Shown: positions 26,310-34,507 of the stretch, one piece after another
Numbering within the stretch: the first letter of the stretch is position 1
Layout of the letters: each line of letters starts with the position of its first letter
NCBI RefSeq assembly: GCF_035917235.1
Contig: NZ_CP108423.1
Location: forward strand, 3,847,001-3,911,000
DNA: 64,000 nt
Source: Streptomyces sp. NBC_01294
GTDB lineage: Bacteria; Actinomycetota; Actinomycetes; Streptomycetales; Streptomycetaceae
Reading direction: 5' to 3'
The notes under the pieces: generated by a model
Databases searched by the model: none
The model's input: the letters and a program-made list of their open reading frames with translations, nothing else
Told to the model about the DNA's origin: nothing
Program-made: the position numbers and the translations under genes

Positions 26310-26864
26310 GGAGACTCCGGTGAGCGTGAACGGGGTGGGAGGGGAACGCGGCACTCCGGAGGCGTCGGGACCGAGCGCTCGCAGAATAGGTCGCCCGAGC
26401 AGGCACGACTACTGTCCTACAGCACAGTAGACAGGCGAGTTTCGGCCATGATCCAATGCGGCCGCTCGCGGCGGTCCGGTCGAAGGACGTGCCGCGACCG
26501 TCGTGGTGGCGCCTCTCGACCCGCCGCCTTTCCCAACTGGCGCCGACAGGGCTGCTCTTGACCGTCCGCGTTGGCCGAAGGCCGGTCAGACCCCGGTTCA
26601 CCGCAGGCCGTCGGACGACGCCCGCGGGCGCCCGTACAGGGTCATCACCGCTATAAATCCTGCCAGATGGAACGAGAATCATTTCTCCATATCTTCTCGG
26701 ATTCGTTGCAGAATCGGGACAATTCCTGCCGTGTCCGATGATGAATAGCGAAATCCATCGGAGAACACTGGGCGGCTATCAAGAGCCGAAACGCATGTCA
26801 CCGAAAGCATGATCTGCCCAGCCCCGGCTGGGTGTTCCTTGTATCCGGATGCGGAGGTATCGCC
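26310..26864. other. Non-coding stretch between divergent lipoprotein and NlpC/P60 genes
   Basis: About 555 bases without a supported gene. From about 26650 the composition becomes noticeably less GC-rich (words such as TATAAATCC and GAATCATTTCTCC), consistent with a promoter plus structured leader for the NlpC/P60 gene. I looked for a c-di-AMP riboswitch, common before such genes, but its conserved blocks are not evident. Confidence 0.4.
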
Positions 26865-27371
26865 ATGCCCTATTCCAGGACGGACTATTGCAGGGCCGCT
26901 CAGAACAGCCGACCCCTTGGCCGCACCCCCAGAGCCCGCGTGCTCTTCTTCCTCTTGATCTTCCTGGCCGCCGGAACGGCGACCGGGCCCACCGCGCAAG
27001 CGGAAAGCGCCGCCGCGGGGCCGTACGGCATCAAGGCCGTGGCCGTGGCCGCCTCCAAGAAGGGCGCCCCCTACGCCTTCGGCGCCACGGGACCCAAACG
27101 GTTCGACTGCTCCGGCCTGACGCTCTACGCCTTCCGAAAAGCCGGCCGGCGGCTCCCCCGCACCGCCGATCAGCAGTACGAGCACACCCAGCACATTTCG
27201 CGCAGTGATCGCGAACCCGGCGACCTGGTCTTCTTCCCCAAAGGCGTGACCATGGGCCACGTCGGCATCTACGCCGGACACGACAGGATCTGGCACGCCC
27301 CGCGCCCCGGCACCCGGGTACGACTCGAACGGATCTGGACCGGAAGTGTCCGCTACGGCCGCGCCAACTGA
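26865..27371 (+). CDS. NlpC/P60 peptidoglycan endopeptidase, secreted
   Basis: A 168-aa hydrolase that cuts peptide cross-bridges of the cell wall. A Sec signal spans about residues 25-50 (VLFFLLIFLAAGTATG, cut after AQA). The catalytic domain follows: FDCSGLTLYAF with the nucleophile Cys near residue 85, then GDLVFFPKG, and the His in MGHVGIYAG near 132. A polar residue, the His in IWHAPRPGT, completes the triad. It lacks the long coiled-coil N-terminus of RipA types. Ribosome site GGAGGT lies before the ATG. Confidence 0.9.
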   Translation: MPYSRTDYCRAAQNSRPLGRTPRARVLFFLLIFLAAGTATGPTAQAESAAAGPYGIKAVAVAASKKGAPYAFGATGPKRFDCSGLTLYAFRKAGRRLPRTADQQYEHTQHISRSDREPGDLVFFPKGVTMGHVGIYAGHDRIWHAPRPGTRVRLERIWTGSVRYGRAN

Positions 27372-27432
27372 TCCCGGACTCTCATGCTGAACCGTTTCAG
27401 CTCATGGCCTGAAAGAGCCTGGGGCTGGTGCA

Positions 27433-27463
27433 GGAAGGCCCGGGTCGGCGACCTGGACCTTCC
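27433..27463 (+). terminator. Imperfect hairpin after the NlpC/P60 gene
   Basis: GGAAGGCCCGGGTCG pairs with CGACCTGGACCTTCC except at two positions and is followed by a C/T-rich tract. Its core resembles the hairpins beside the tRNA-Gly remnants. Confidence 0.5.
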
Positions 27464-27608
27464 TCCCTCCCCTCCCCCCATCCCCCGCCCCCTAGGCCGG
27501 CGGCGCCGATCACCTGGAGGGCCCAGCTGAACAGGCGCGTCCGGCCATGCCACATGTCCAATGGCGGGGAGCGGCCGCGATCGGTCGGAGCACTCCGGGG
27601 GAGGCCGA

Positions 27609-28487
27609 ATGTTCCACCAGCCCACGCGCGCGATGCGCCGGGACGCGTCCCAGCTCGTCTGCGCGATCGCCGGGCTGGCGCTGGGCCTGCTGCTTCCTCA
27701 GCTCCAGGTGGGAACGCAGGTGGACACAGGGCGCGCGGCGACCATGCTGTTCACCATCGGGTTCGGCGTCATCAGCCTGGTGAGCATCATCTACTCGATG
27801 CTCTTCCTGGTCGTGCAGTTCTCCGCGACCACCTTCACCCCGCGCCTCGGCCTCTTCCGCGACGAGCCGATCGTCTGGCGCGCGTTCGCGTTCGCCGTCG
27901 GTGTCTTCGTCTTCTGCATCACCGCGGGGCTGTCCATCGGCACCCGTCCGACGGTCTCGGTCATCGTGCCGTCCGCCGGCATGGCGCTCACCCTCGTCGC
28001 CCTCGCCCTGATGTGGACGCTGCAGCTCAAGGCGTTCACCTCGATCCAGCTCGCCCACTCGCTGACCGCGATCACCACCCGCGCGCACCGGCTGTACGAC
28101 GCCCTGTACGAGCACCCGTACGACCCCGGCCGGACCGCCCCCGGCGCCCCACCCGCGGCGACCGGCAGCACCGGCGACACCGAGTCCGGCACCGGCACCG
28201 GCACCGGCCCCGGCCCCGGCCCCGGCACCACCGTCGTCCGCTGGCCCGGAACGGCCACGGTGCTCCAGCAGATCGACGTGCCCGCGCTGGTCGCCGCGGC
28301 GAAGGAACACGACTGCTCGATCGCGCTCCGCGTCACCAGGCCGACTAGCCCGCCGCCAGGCCCGGAAGCGGAAACGGAAACGGAACCGGAGAAGGCCCCG
28401 CCCGGGGTCGGGCGGGGCCTCGTCGAACCGGTGCGGCGATCCGTTCAGACCAGGAGTTTGGCCTTGGCCCGGTCGAATTCCTCCTGA
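27609..28487 (+). pseudogene. DUF2254 membrane protein, truncated
   Basis: The first about 250 residues match the start of DUF2254 proteins: helices near 14-30, 40-65, 90-112 and 120-140, and the segment SMLFLVVQFSATTFTPRLG. A Gly/Thr/Pro linker follows, then LQQIDVPALVAAAKEHDCSIALRV, the beginning of the soluble domain. Homology then stops: the remaining frame is Pro/Glu-rich, reads through a terminator and ends inside the convergent neighbour. Full-length relatives are about 400-450 aa, so the gene has lost its 3' third by deletion or frameshift. Start ATG with GGGGGAGG upstream. Confidence 0.7.
28394..28419. terminator. Bidirectional terminator
   Basis: GGCCCCGCCC, loop GGGGTC, GGGCGGGGCC: a perfect 10-bp stem between converging genes. 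Confidence 0.85.
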
Positions 28488-28840
28488 GTGATGTCGCCTT
28501 TGTCCTTCAGCGCGGCGAGCTTGTGCAGCTCGTCCGCCGAACTGCCTCCGGCGCCGGGCCCGGCCGCCTTCTGGACGTAGGCGCGGAAGGCCTGCTCGTT
28601 CTCCTGGACCTGCTTCGCGTCCCGTTCGTGCATGCTGCGGCCGCGGGCGATCAGGTAGACGAAAACGCCGAGGAACGGCAGCACGAGGACCAGGATGAGC
28701 CATCCCGCCTTGCCCCATCCGCCAAGGCTGTGGTCACGGAAGAGGTCCGTGATGACCTTGAAGAGGAGGAAGAACCACATGACCCACAGGAAGAACCACA
28801 GCATCGTCCAGAAGAGGTTGAGAAGGGGATAGTCGTCCAT
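28445..28840 (-). CDS. PLDc_N / SHOCT-domain membrane protein
   Basis: A 131-aa protein with two hydrophobic helices (about 8-30 with many Trp/Phe, and 45-66) typical of the PLDc_N region. A polar linker follows, then a SHOCT domain at the C-terminus (DELHKLAALKDKGDITQEEFDRAKAKLL). SHOCT domains are short oligomerisation modules. Common in Streptomyces as single genes; precise role unknown. Ribosome site GGAG before ATG. Confidence 0.85.
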   Translation of the reverse strand: MDDYPLLNLFWTMLWFFLWVMWFFLLFKVITDLFRDHSLGGWGKAGWLILVLVLPFLGVFVYLIARGRSMHERDAKQVQENEQAFRAYVQKAAGPGAGGSSADELHKLAALKDKGDITQEEFDRAKAKLLV

Positions 28841-28975
28841 GCTCGACTCCGATCATGCACGTGGTACTTCATTGATACAGGCGCCAACGCCAACCCGCAT
28901 GCCGAGCGGACGGCGCCTCCTGCGCACCCGGCCGCTCCGCTCGCACGATGTCCTCCGGGCCGTTCTCCTGAAGCC

Positions 28976-29527
28976 ATGGAACGCAACGCGGCCGGGCGGC
29001 GACGCCAACGCGCCATGTGGGGCAGCGCCCTGCGCTCGTTGGCCTCTGTCGTCCTGCTCACGGCGCTGTTCTACCTGGCACCCCTGGACAGCGGGTTCGG
29101 CGCCCTCACCGTCGTGACGCTCGGGATCAGCATGGTGCTCTTCGGCCTGCTGGCGGCCTGGCAGGTCGTCGCCATCGCCCGTGCGGAGTACCCGCGGCTG
29201 CGCGCCGTGGAGGCGCTGGCGACCGCCGTACCGCTGTTCCTCGTGCTGTTCTCCGCGACGTACTTCCTGCTCTCCGACGCGGTGCCGGGCGCGTTCACGG
29301 AGCCGCTGAACCGTACAGACGCCCTCTACTTCACCGTCACGGTGTTCGCGACCGTGGGCTTCGGGGACATCGTCCCCACCACCGGGACCGGCCGCGTCCT
29401 GACGACCCTGCAGATGGTCGCCGACCTGGTCGTCGTGGGCGTCATCGCCAAGGCCCTCCTCGGCGCGGTCAGGGTCGGGATGCGCAGGCGCGGTTCGGAG
29501 GCGTTCGGCCCGGAGGAGGAGCCGTGA
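28976..29527 (+). CDS. Two-pore-helix potassium channel protein
   Basis: A 183-aa ion channel. Four hydrophobic segments are visible (about 15-33, 37-58, 75-96, 136-160). Between the last two lies the pore loop with selectivity filter TVGFGD (residues 121-126) preceded by ALYFTVTVFA. This is the Ion_trans_2 type, without a cytoplasmic RCK domain. Divergent from the SHOCT gene. The ClC gene 68 bases downstream may be co-expressed. Confidence 0.9.
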   Translation: MERNAAGRRRQRAMWGSALRSLASVVLLTALFYLAPLDSGFGALTVVTLGISMVLFGLLAAWQVVAIARAEYPRLRAVEALATAVPLFLVLFSATYFLLSDAVPGAFTEPLNRTDALYFTVTVFATVGFGDIVPTTGTGRVLTTLQMVADLVVVGVIAKALLGAVRVGMRRRGSEAFGPEEEP

Positions 29528-29594
29528 GGGCTCCGGCGGCGAAGTACCCCGCCGAGGTGGACCATCGAGGGAGCGGAAAGGAAGTGAGTGATCC

Positions 29595-30926
29595 ATGCCG
29601 CAGTCGCGTCCTCGATCCGAACCGCCCCCGGGAACGACGCAGCCGCCGGAAGCGGACGTTCTGCGACACCTGCTCCGCAGCGCCGGATACCTCAAACTGC
29701 TCGCCTTCTGCGCCCTCATCGGCATCCCGGTGTCCCTGGCCGCCTTCTGGTTCCTCGTCGCCCTGCACAAGGCGGAACACGCGCTGTGGGCGGACCTCCC
29801 CGAGGCGCTGGGCTGGGACGTCCCGCCCTGGTGGTGGCCGCTTCCCCTGCTGCTCGTCGCCGGCACCGCGGTCGGCCTGATCGCCACGCACCTCCCCGGC
29901 CGCGGCGGTCACATCCCCGCGGCCGGCGTGCAGATGGGCGACACCACGCCGGCCGTGCTGCCGGGCGTGGTGCTCGCGGCGGCGGCCGGCCTGCCGTTCG
30001 GCGCGGTGCTGGGCCCGGAGGCCCCGCTGATCGCCCTGGGCACCGCGCTGGCCCTGCTGTTCCGGGATCTCTCCCAGGCACCGGCGACCCCGCAGGGCAC
30101 CGCACTCGTGGGCGCCGCGGGAGCCGCGGCGGCCATCGCCGCGATCTTCGGAAACCCACTGGTCGCCGCGGTCCTGCTGGTCGAGGTGGCGGGAGTGGGC
30201 GGGCCGCAGCTGTTCGCGGTGATGCTGCCGTCCCTGCTGTCCACCGGCATCGGGTCCCTGGTGTTCACGGGCCTCGGACGCTGGACCGGGCTGTCGACCG
30301 GGGACCTCACGCTGCACCTGTCCGTGCCCGTGCCCCGCCTGGACGCGGCCGATGTGCTCTGGTCGGTCCTGATCGCCGTGGCCCTCGCCCTCGCCCTGCA
30401 CCCCGTACTGAACGGGGCCCGGGCGATCGCCGGGTACGTCGCGGCACGGCCCCTCGTACGGACCGTGCTGTGCGCCCTGGGCGCCGCGGCCTGCGCCTGC
30501 CTCTACGCGCTGCTCACCGGCCGCTCACCCGTGGAGGTCGCCTCGTCCGGTCAGGCGACCCTGGCGGCACTGGCCTCGGACCCGCACGCCTGGGGCGTCG
30601 GTGCGCTGATCGCCGTCCTGGCGTTCAAGGGCGCCGGCTACGCCCTGTGCCTCGGCAGCCTGCGCGGCGGCCCGGTGTTCCCCGCGCTGTTCCTGGGCGG
30701 CGCGGCGGGCGTCCTCCTCGCGCCCCTGCCGGGCCTGGGGATCGTGCCCGCGATGGCGGCGGGCATGGCGGCGACCGCGGCCGGCGCGCTGCGGCTGCCG
30801 GTGAGCAGCGTGGTGCTGGTGGTCCTGCTGCTCGGCAGCGCCGCGATGATGCCGGTCGTGATCCTGTCGGCCGTGGTCGCCTTCGTGGTCACCGAGATGC
30901 TCCCGGCGGGGCGCGCGGTGCACTAG
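29595..30926 (+). CDS. ClC-family chloride channel / transporter
   Basis: A 443-aa membrane protein with about ten helices. ClC signature regions: GRGGHIPAAGVQMG in the first anion-binding area near residue 101, GAVLGPEAPLIALG (GxEGP variant) near residue 136, and GSLRGGPVFPALFLGGAAG (GxFxP) near residue 355. The gating-Glu position in GPEAPL is kept. No CBS domains. Ribosome site GGAAGTGAG before the ATG. It follows the K+ channel gene. Confidence 0.9.
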   Translation: MPQSRPRSEPPPGTTQPPEADVLRHLLRSAGYLKLLAFCALIGIPVSLAAFWFLVALHKAEHALWADLPEALGWDVPPWWWPLPLLLVAGTAVGLIATHLPGRGGHIPAAGVQMGDTTPAVLPGVVLAAAAGLPFGAVLGPEAPLIALGTALALLFRDLSQAPATPQGTALVGAAGAAAAIAAIFGNPLVAAVLLVEVAGVGGPQLFAVMLPSLLSTGIGSLVFTGLGRWTGLSTGDLTLHLSVPVPRLDAADVLWSVLIAVALALALHPVLNGARAIAGYVAARPLVRTVLCALGAAACACLYALLTGRSPVEVASSGQATLAALASDPHAWGVGALIAVLAFKGAGYALCLGSLRGGPVFPALFLGGAAGVLLAPLPGLGIVPAMAAGMAATAAGALRLPVSSVVLVVLLLGSAAMMPVVILSAVVAFVVTEMLPAGRAVH

Positions 30927-30989
30927 GTCACCGGTCATCGGATCACCTGGTGGCCCGGTCACCGGATCACCTGGTGGCCCGCGGTCAGG

Positions 30990-31415
30990 TCAGCACTGGA
31001 GGCCGGCGGCGGCGGCCGTCGAGGTCGCGTCCAGCTTCTGGATCTGCGGCTGCAGCTGGGTGAGCGCGTCCTTGCCGGTCGTGTCGCCCGGCAGGTCCTC
31101 GTAGCCCTCCTTGAGGTCCTCGGCAGCTGCCTGTACGGCGGCCCGCTCGGCCTCGCGCAGCTTGCTCACGTTCTCCTTCACGTCCGCCCAGTCGTCCTGG
31201 ACCGCGTCGTAGGCCTCCTTGATCTGGTCCTTGGTCGCGGTGGCGGGGTTCAGGGCCTTCAGCTTGGCGTTGTCGGCCTTGAGCGCGCCCAGGTCGGTGC
31301 AGAGGTCGGCTGCGGCCTCGGTGGCCTCCTCCGAGGGCGAAGGGTCGTCGGAGCATGCGGAGAGGCCGAAAACCGCGCTGATGCAGAGCACACCGATCAC
31401 CGGGAAACGCTTCAT
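30990..31415 (-). CDS. Small secreted lipoprotein, helical
   Basis: A 141-aa lipoprotein: signal with lipobox LSAC near residue 20, then an acidic Ser/Pro segment and a long helical region with charged heptads (residues 50-110, for example KDQIKEAYDAVQDDWADVKENVSKL) likely to form a coiled coil. It ends with a terminal Cys that may pair with the Cys near residue 38. The ATG at 31415 has GAGGAAGG five bases upstream. The 5' region holds a perfect 15-bp inverted repeat. Unknown function. Confidence 0.8.
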   Translation of the reverse strand: MKRFPVIGVLCISAVFGLSACSDDPSPSEEATEAAADLCTDLGALKADNAKLKALNPATATKDQIKEAYDAVQDDWADVKENVSKLREAERAAVQAAAEDLKEGYEDLPGDTTGKDALTQLQPQIQKLDATSTAAAAGLQC

Positions 31416-31438
31416 GGAGGCCTTCCTCAATCAGACAA

Positions 31439-31471
31439 ATCGGGTGTACCGGATCTTCCGGTACACCCGAT
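31439..31471. promoter_or_regulatory. Perfect 15-bp inverted repeat upstream of the lipoprotein gene
   Basis: ATCGGGTGTACCGGA and its exact complement are separated by TCT, 24 bases before the lipoprotein ATG. A dimeric repressor site or a 5' UTR hairpin are both possible; it would also stop transcription coming from the IS element. Confidence 0.65.
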
Positions 31472-31559
31472 AAAATATGCAGATCCCGTGACATTCCGCA
31501 TCCGCGCCACTCCGGTCCGCCACCGTCGGCGGGCTGGTGCCGGGGGCCGACGCGCAACG

Positions 31560-31565
31560 GCTAGG
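31560..31565. repeat. Target-site duplication GCTAGG, left copy
   Basis: GCTAGG directly precedes the left end of the insertion sequence; the same six bases follow its right end at 32634-32639. It supplies the TAG stop codon used by the transposase gene. Confidence 0.85.
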
Positions 31566-32514
31566 TGTATTGCCCTGTGAGGTTGGGGACGCGGCTGGCG
31601 GGTGGTTTGCCTGCGAGCGCGGTGTGTCCGCGGTGGTGATTGTAGGTGTGCAGCCAGCCGGGGAAAGCGTCGCGTCGTTCCTGCTCTGACCGGTAGGGGC
31701 GGGCATAGGCCCATTCCTCCAGCAGGGTGCGGTTGAGGCGTTCGACTTTGCCGTTGGTCTGGGGCCGGTAGGGCCGGGTTCGCTTGTGGGTGATCCCGGC
31801 CGCCGCCAGGGTGTCGCGCCAGGCGTGGGACTTGTAGCAGGCGCCGTTGTCGGTCAGGACGCGTTCGACGGTGATCCCGCAGCCGGTGAAGAACGCCTGG
31901 GCCCGGGTCCAGAAGCCGGCGGCGGTCTCCTTCTTCTCGTCGGCCAGGATCTCGCTGTAGGCGAGGCGGGAGTGGTCGTCGACGGCGGTGTGGATGTAGC
32001 TGTAGCCCGTGCCGGACCTGGTCTTGCGGCCTGCCTGTCGGCCGAGAGCCCTGTGGCCGCCGCCGTCAGGGATGTTGCCGAGCTTCTTGATGTCGACGTG
32101 GACGAGTTCGCCGGGCTTGGGTCGTTCGTAGCGTCGTATGACGCGGCCGGTGGCCCGGTCCAGATGGGACAGGCGGGCCAGGCCGAACCGGGTCAGCACC
32201 CGGTGCACGGTTGAGGGCACCAGGCCGAGCAGGTGGGCGATGCGGGCGGGTCCCCACCTGCGCAGGACGCGGACCTTGATGATCCGGCGTTCGGTGCGGG
32301 TCGGGGTCCGGCGCGGGCTGTTGTGCGGGCGGGAAGACCGGTCGTGCATGCCCGCGTCGCCGAGCGTTCGGTAGCGGTCGGCCCACCGCTGGGCGGTCGT
32401 CGGGGAGACCTGGAAGCGTTCGGCTGCCCGGCGGTGGGTCCAGCCGTCCTCGACCACGCAGCGGGCAAGCCGCAGCCGTCCGGTCTCGGTCAGGGGTGCA
32501 TTACGGTGGGGCAT
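31561..32514 (-). CDS. IS481-family transposase
   Basis: A 317-aa DDE transposase. N-terminal HTH region: DGWTHRRAAERFQVSPTTAQRW (residues 22-43), with a second HTH near 75-110 (PARIAHLLGLVPSTVHRVLTR). The DDE core has the first Asp in ELVHVDIKKLG, the second Asp in RVLTDNGACY, and the Glu in TNGKVERLNRTLLEEW. Start ATG at 32514 has GGAAGG upstream, inside a hairpin. The last codons run past the IS end and the TAG stop comes from the duplicated target, so the element carries no stop of its own in this frame. Confidence 0.9.
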   Translation of the reverse strand: MPHRNAPLTETGRLRLARCVVEDGWTHRRAAERFQVSPTTAQRWADRYRTLGDAGMHDRSSRPHNSPRRTPTRTERRIIKVRVLRRWGPARIAHLLGLVPSTVHRVLTRFGLARLSHLDRATGRVIRRYERPKPGELVHVDIKKLGNIPDGGGHRALGRQAGRKTRSGTGYSYIHTAVDDHSRLAYSEILADEKKETAAGFWTRAQAFFTGCGITVERVLTDNGACYKSHAWRDTLAAAGITHKRTRPYRPQTNGKVERLNRTLLEEWAYARPYRSEQERRDAFPGWLHTYNHHRGHTALAGKPPASRVPNLTGQYT

Positions 32515-32633
32515 GAGGGCCTTCCGGTCGGTGTAGACGTCGCAATCCACACCAAACCCGGAAGGCCCTCACCCGTTCAAGATCCCCCAGCCGAGACCTG
32601 CATCACCCGTCCACAACCTCCCGGGGCATTACA
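31566..32633 (-). mobile_element. IS481-family insertion sequence, complete, 1068 bp
   Basis: Ends are imperfect inverted repeats: TGTATTGCCC...GAGGTTG at the left and the complement of TGTAATGCCC...GAGGTTG at the right, matching the TGT...ACA ends of IS481. Six-base duplications GCTAGG flank it. One transposase gene on the minus strand fills the element. Both ends and the gene look intact, so the insertion may be recent. Confidence 0.9.
32515..32570 (-). promoter_or_regulatory. Hairpin covering the transposase ribosome-binding site
   Basis: GAGGGCCTTCCGG and its exact complement CCGGAAGGCCCTC are 30 bases apart; the arm next to the ATG contains the ribosome site GGAAGG. Transcripts entering from outside would fold and hide the site, limiting transposase production. 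Confidence 0.6.
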
Positions 32634-32639
32634 GCTAGG
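32634..32639. repeat. Target-site duplication GCTAGG, right copy
   Basis: Identical to 31560-31565. It contains the TAG stop (as CTA on the plus strand) of the FAD oxidoreductase gene, which therefore survived the insertion intact. Confidence 0.85.
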
Positions 32640-34011
32640 GCTTGATGTTCTGGTTCATGTGGAACAGGTTGCCCGGGTCGTACGCCCGCTTGACCTCGAC
32701 CAGGCGGTCGTAGTTCCCCTTGTAGTTGGCCCTGATCCGGCTCTGGTCGTCATCGGCCATGAAGTTGATGTAGCCGCCGTCCTCCGAGTGCGGGGCGGTC
32801 GCGTCGTAGTAGTCGCGGACCCAGGCGATGTTGGCCTCGTTGTCGGCGGGGTCCGGCCACATCCCGGCGATGACCGTGGCGAAGGACGCGTTCCGGTAGG
32901 CGAACGCCGTGGCGTCGGGCGCGACGCGGTGGCAGGCGCCGTTGATCGGGTAGATGTGGACGGTCGAGTTCACGGCCGGCAGGCGGGCGCCGTGCTCCAC
33001 GTGCGCCGCGATCGCGGCGTCGCTGAGCTCGGTCACGAAGTTGGCCTTCCAGTAGTGCTGGAGGCCGGGCGGTACGAGCGCGTCGAAGGCGCTGTTGAGC
33101 GCCGGGTACGGCATGGGACCGACGTGCTCGGCGACCACCGGGGCGAAGTCGTGGAAGGCCTGCAGAGCACGCTCCCCCTCGTCCAGCGGCCCGGACCAGC
33201 ACGCCACGATCAGGGCGAAGGTGTCGCCGTGCCGGTCCTCCGGGATGAACGGGAGCGGCGGGGCGATCTGGAAGGCCGGGAAGCCGCCCAGCTCCTCCGG
33301 CGCGTCGGCGATGTACTCGGTGAAGGAGCGCAGGACGGTGGCGGCGTCCGCCAGCTCGAAGAGCATCGGTCCGCCGTAGATGTCCTTGACGGGACTGAGC
33401 CGGTACTCGAAGGAGGTCACCGCGCCGAAGTTGCCGCCGCCGCCGCGCAGCGCCCAGAACAGGTCCGCGCTCTCCTCCTCGCTCGCCACGAGGAGCTGCC
33501 CGTCCGCCGTCACCACATCGGCCGAGATCAGGTTGTCGCAGCTCAGGCCCAGTCCGCGGGCCAGGTATCCGATGCCGCCGCCGAGCGTGAGCCCGCCGAC
33601 GCCCGTGGTGGAGATGATCCCGCCGGTCGTGGCCAGCCCGAAGGCGTACGTCGCCGCGTTGAAGTCGCCCCAGGTGGCTCCGCCCTCCGCGCGGGCCGTG
33701 CGCCGCACCGGGTCCACGCGGACGCCGCGCATCCCGGACAGGTCGGCCACCACACCGTCGTCGCAGGTGCCGAAGCCGGGCACGCTGTGCGCGCCGCCCC
33801 GCACCGCGAGGTCGAGCCCGTTCTCGCGGGCGAAGTCGACCGCGGCCATGACGTCGCCCGCGTTGGCGCAGCGCACGACGGCGGCCGGCCTCCGGTCGAT
33901 CATGGCGTTGTGGACGGTGCGGGCCTCGTCGTAGGCCTCGTCGTCCGGGGTGACGACCGTGCCGCGCACCCGTTCGCGCAGCTGGTCGATCGAGAGCTTG
34001 CCCATGGCCAT
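32635..34011 (-). CDS. FAD-linked (BBE-like) oxidoreductase
   Basis: A 458-aa VAO/berberine-bridge-type flavoenzyme. The FAD-binding domain shows AVRGGAHSVPGFGTCDDGVV near residue 68, where the His of RGGAH is the usual covalent FAD anchor. GGGIGYLARGLGLSCDN near 143 follows, with a Cys placed where bicovalent members have one. The C-terminal BBE segment YKGNYDRLVEVKRAYDPGNLFHMNQNI is complete. These enzymes oxidise sugars, alkaloids or antibiotics; substrate unknown. Two in-frame ATGs (34011 and 34005) share GAGGAG. Forty bases downstream of a monooxygenase-like gene on the same strand. An IS481 element sits on its stop codon. Confidence 0.9.
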   Translation of the reverse strand: MAMGKLSIDQLRERVRGTVVTPDDEAYDEARTVHNAMIDRRPAAVVRCANAGDVMAAVDFARENGLDLAVRGGAHSVPGFGTCDDGVVADLSGMRGVRVDPVRRTARAEGGATWGDFNAATYAFGLATTGGIISTTGVGGLTLGGGIGYLARGLGLSCDNLISADVVTADGQLLVASEEESADLFWALRGGGGNFGAVTSFEYRLSPVKDIYGGPMLFELADAATVLRSFTEYIADAPEELGGFPAFQIAPPLPFIPEDRHGDTFALIVACWSGPLDEGERALQAFHDFAPVVAEHVGPMPYPALNSAFDALVPPGLQHYWKANFVTELSDAAIAAHVEHGARLPAVNSTVHIYPINGACHRVAPDATAFAYRNASFATVIAGMWPDPADNEANIAWVRDYYDATAPHSEDGGYINFMADDDQSRIRANYKGNYDRLVEVKRAYDPGNLFHMNQNIKP

Positions 34012-34051
34012 CGCTCCTCGTACGTCGTTTCCCGCGGGGGCCGCGGCCGCG

Positions 34052-34351
34052 CTACGGCTGCAGGTGGCTGAACCCCACCTCGAAGCGTTCGACCGACACG
34101 ACCCGCTGGCCTTCCCGCTGCGCGGTCTCCTCGCGGATCCGGGCGGCCTGCTCCTCGCTGTCCCGCATGGTCCGCTCGTCGTCCCACAGGGTCAGCGTCT
34201 TGGCCTCCCCCGTGGCCCGGTCGACGAGGTAGTAGACGCCCCGGAAGCCGGGAACGTCCTGGACCAGCCTGACGATCGCCTCCGAATTCGCGGTCACATC
34301 TCCCCCCGCGGGGACCGGTGATCCCTGGTAGGTGCTCAGCCTCGCGAACAT
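34052..34351 (-). CDS. Small antibiotic-biosynthesis-monooxygenase-like (ABM fold) protein
   Basis: A 99-aa protein of the dimeric alpha/beta-barrel type. It starts MFARLSTYQG, has a helix NSEAIVRLVQDVPGFRGVYYLVD and a strand TLTLWDDERTMRDSEEQA, the repeated pattern of ABM-fold proteins. Such proteins are small cofactor-free monooxygenases or signal proteins. Ribosome site GGAAGGA nine bases before the ATG. It directly precedes the FAD oxidoreductase gene, suggesting an operon. Confidence 0.8.
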   Translation of the reverse strand: MFARLSTYQGSPVPAGGDVTANSEAIVRLVQDVPGFRGVYYLVDRATGEAKTLTLWDDERTMRDSEEQAARIREETAQREGQRVVSVERFEVGFSHLQP

Positions 34352-34507
34352 CTGCGGCAGTCCTTCCTGACCGGGCCACCGGTCGGGGAACAGGCGGCTC
34401 CACGACCAGGGTGCTCCGGCACGGCGTCCCCCGCATGCCGGAGCGGGGCCACAATGGGTGGTGAGGGACGCGTCTGCCGTTGTCGTTGCGGAGAGGCGGG
34501 ACGTCGA

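Noticed and set aside
26650..26864. A c-di-AMP (ydaO-type) riboswitch before the NlpC/P60 gene
   Set aside because: The conserved sequence blocks of that riboswitch could not be found; only generic hairpins.
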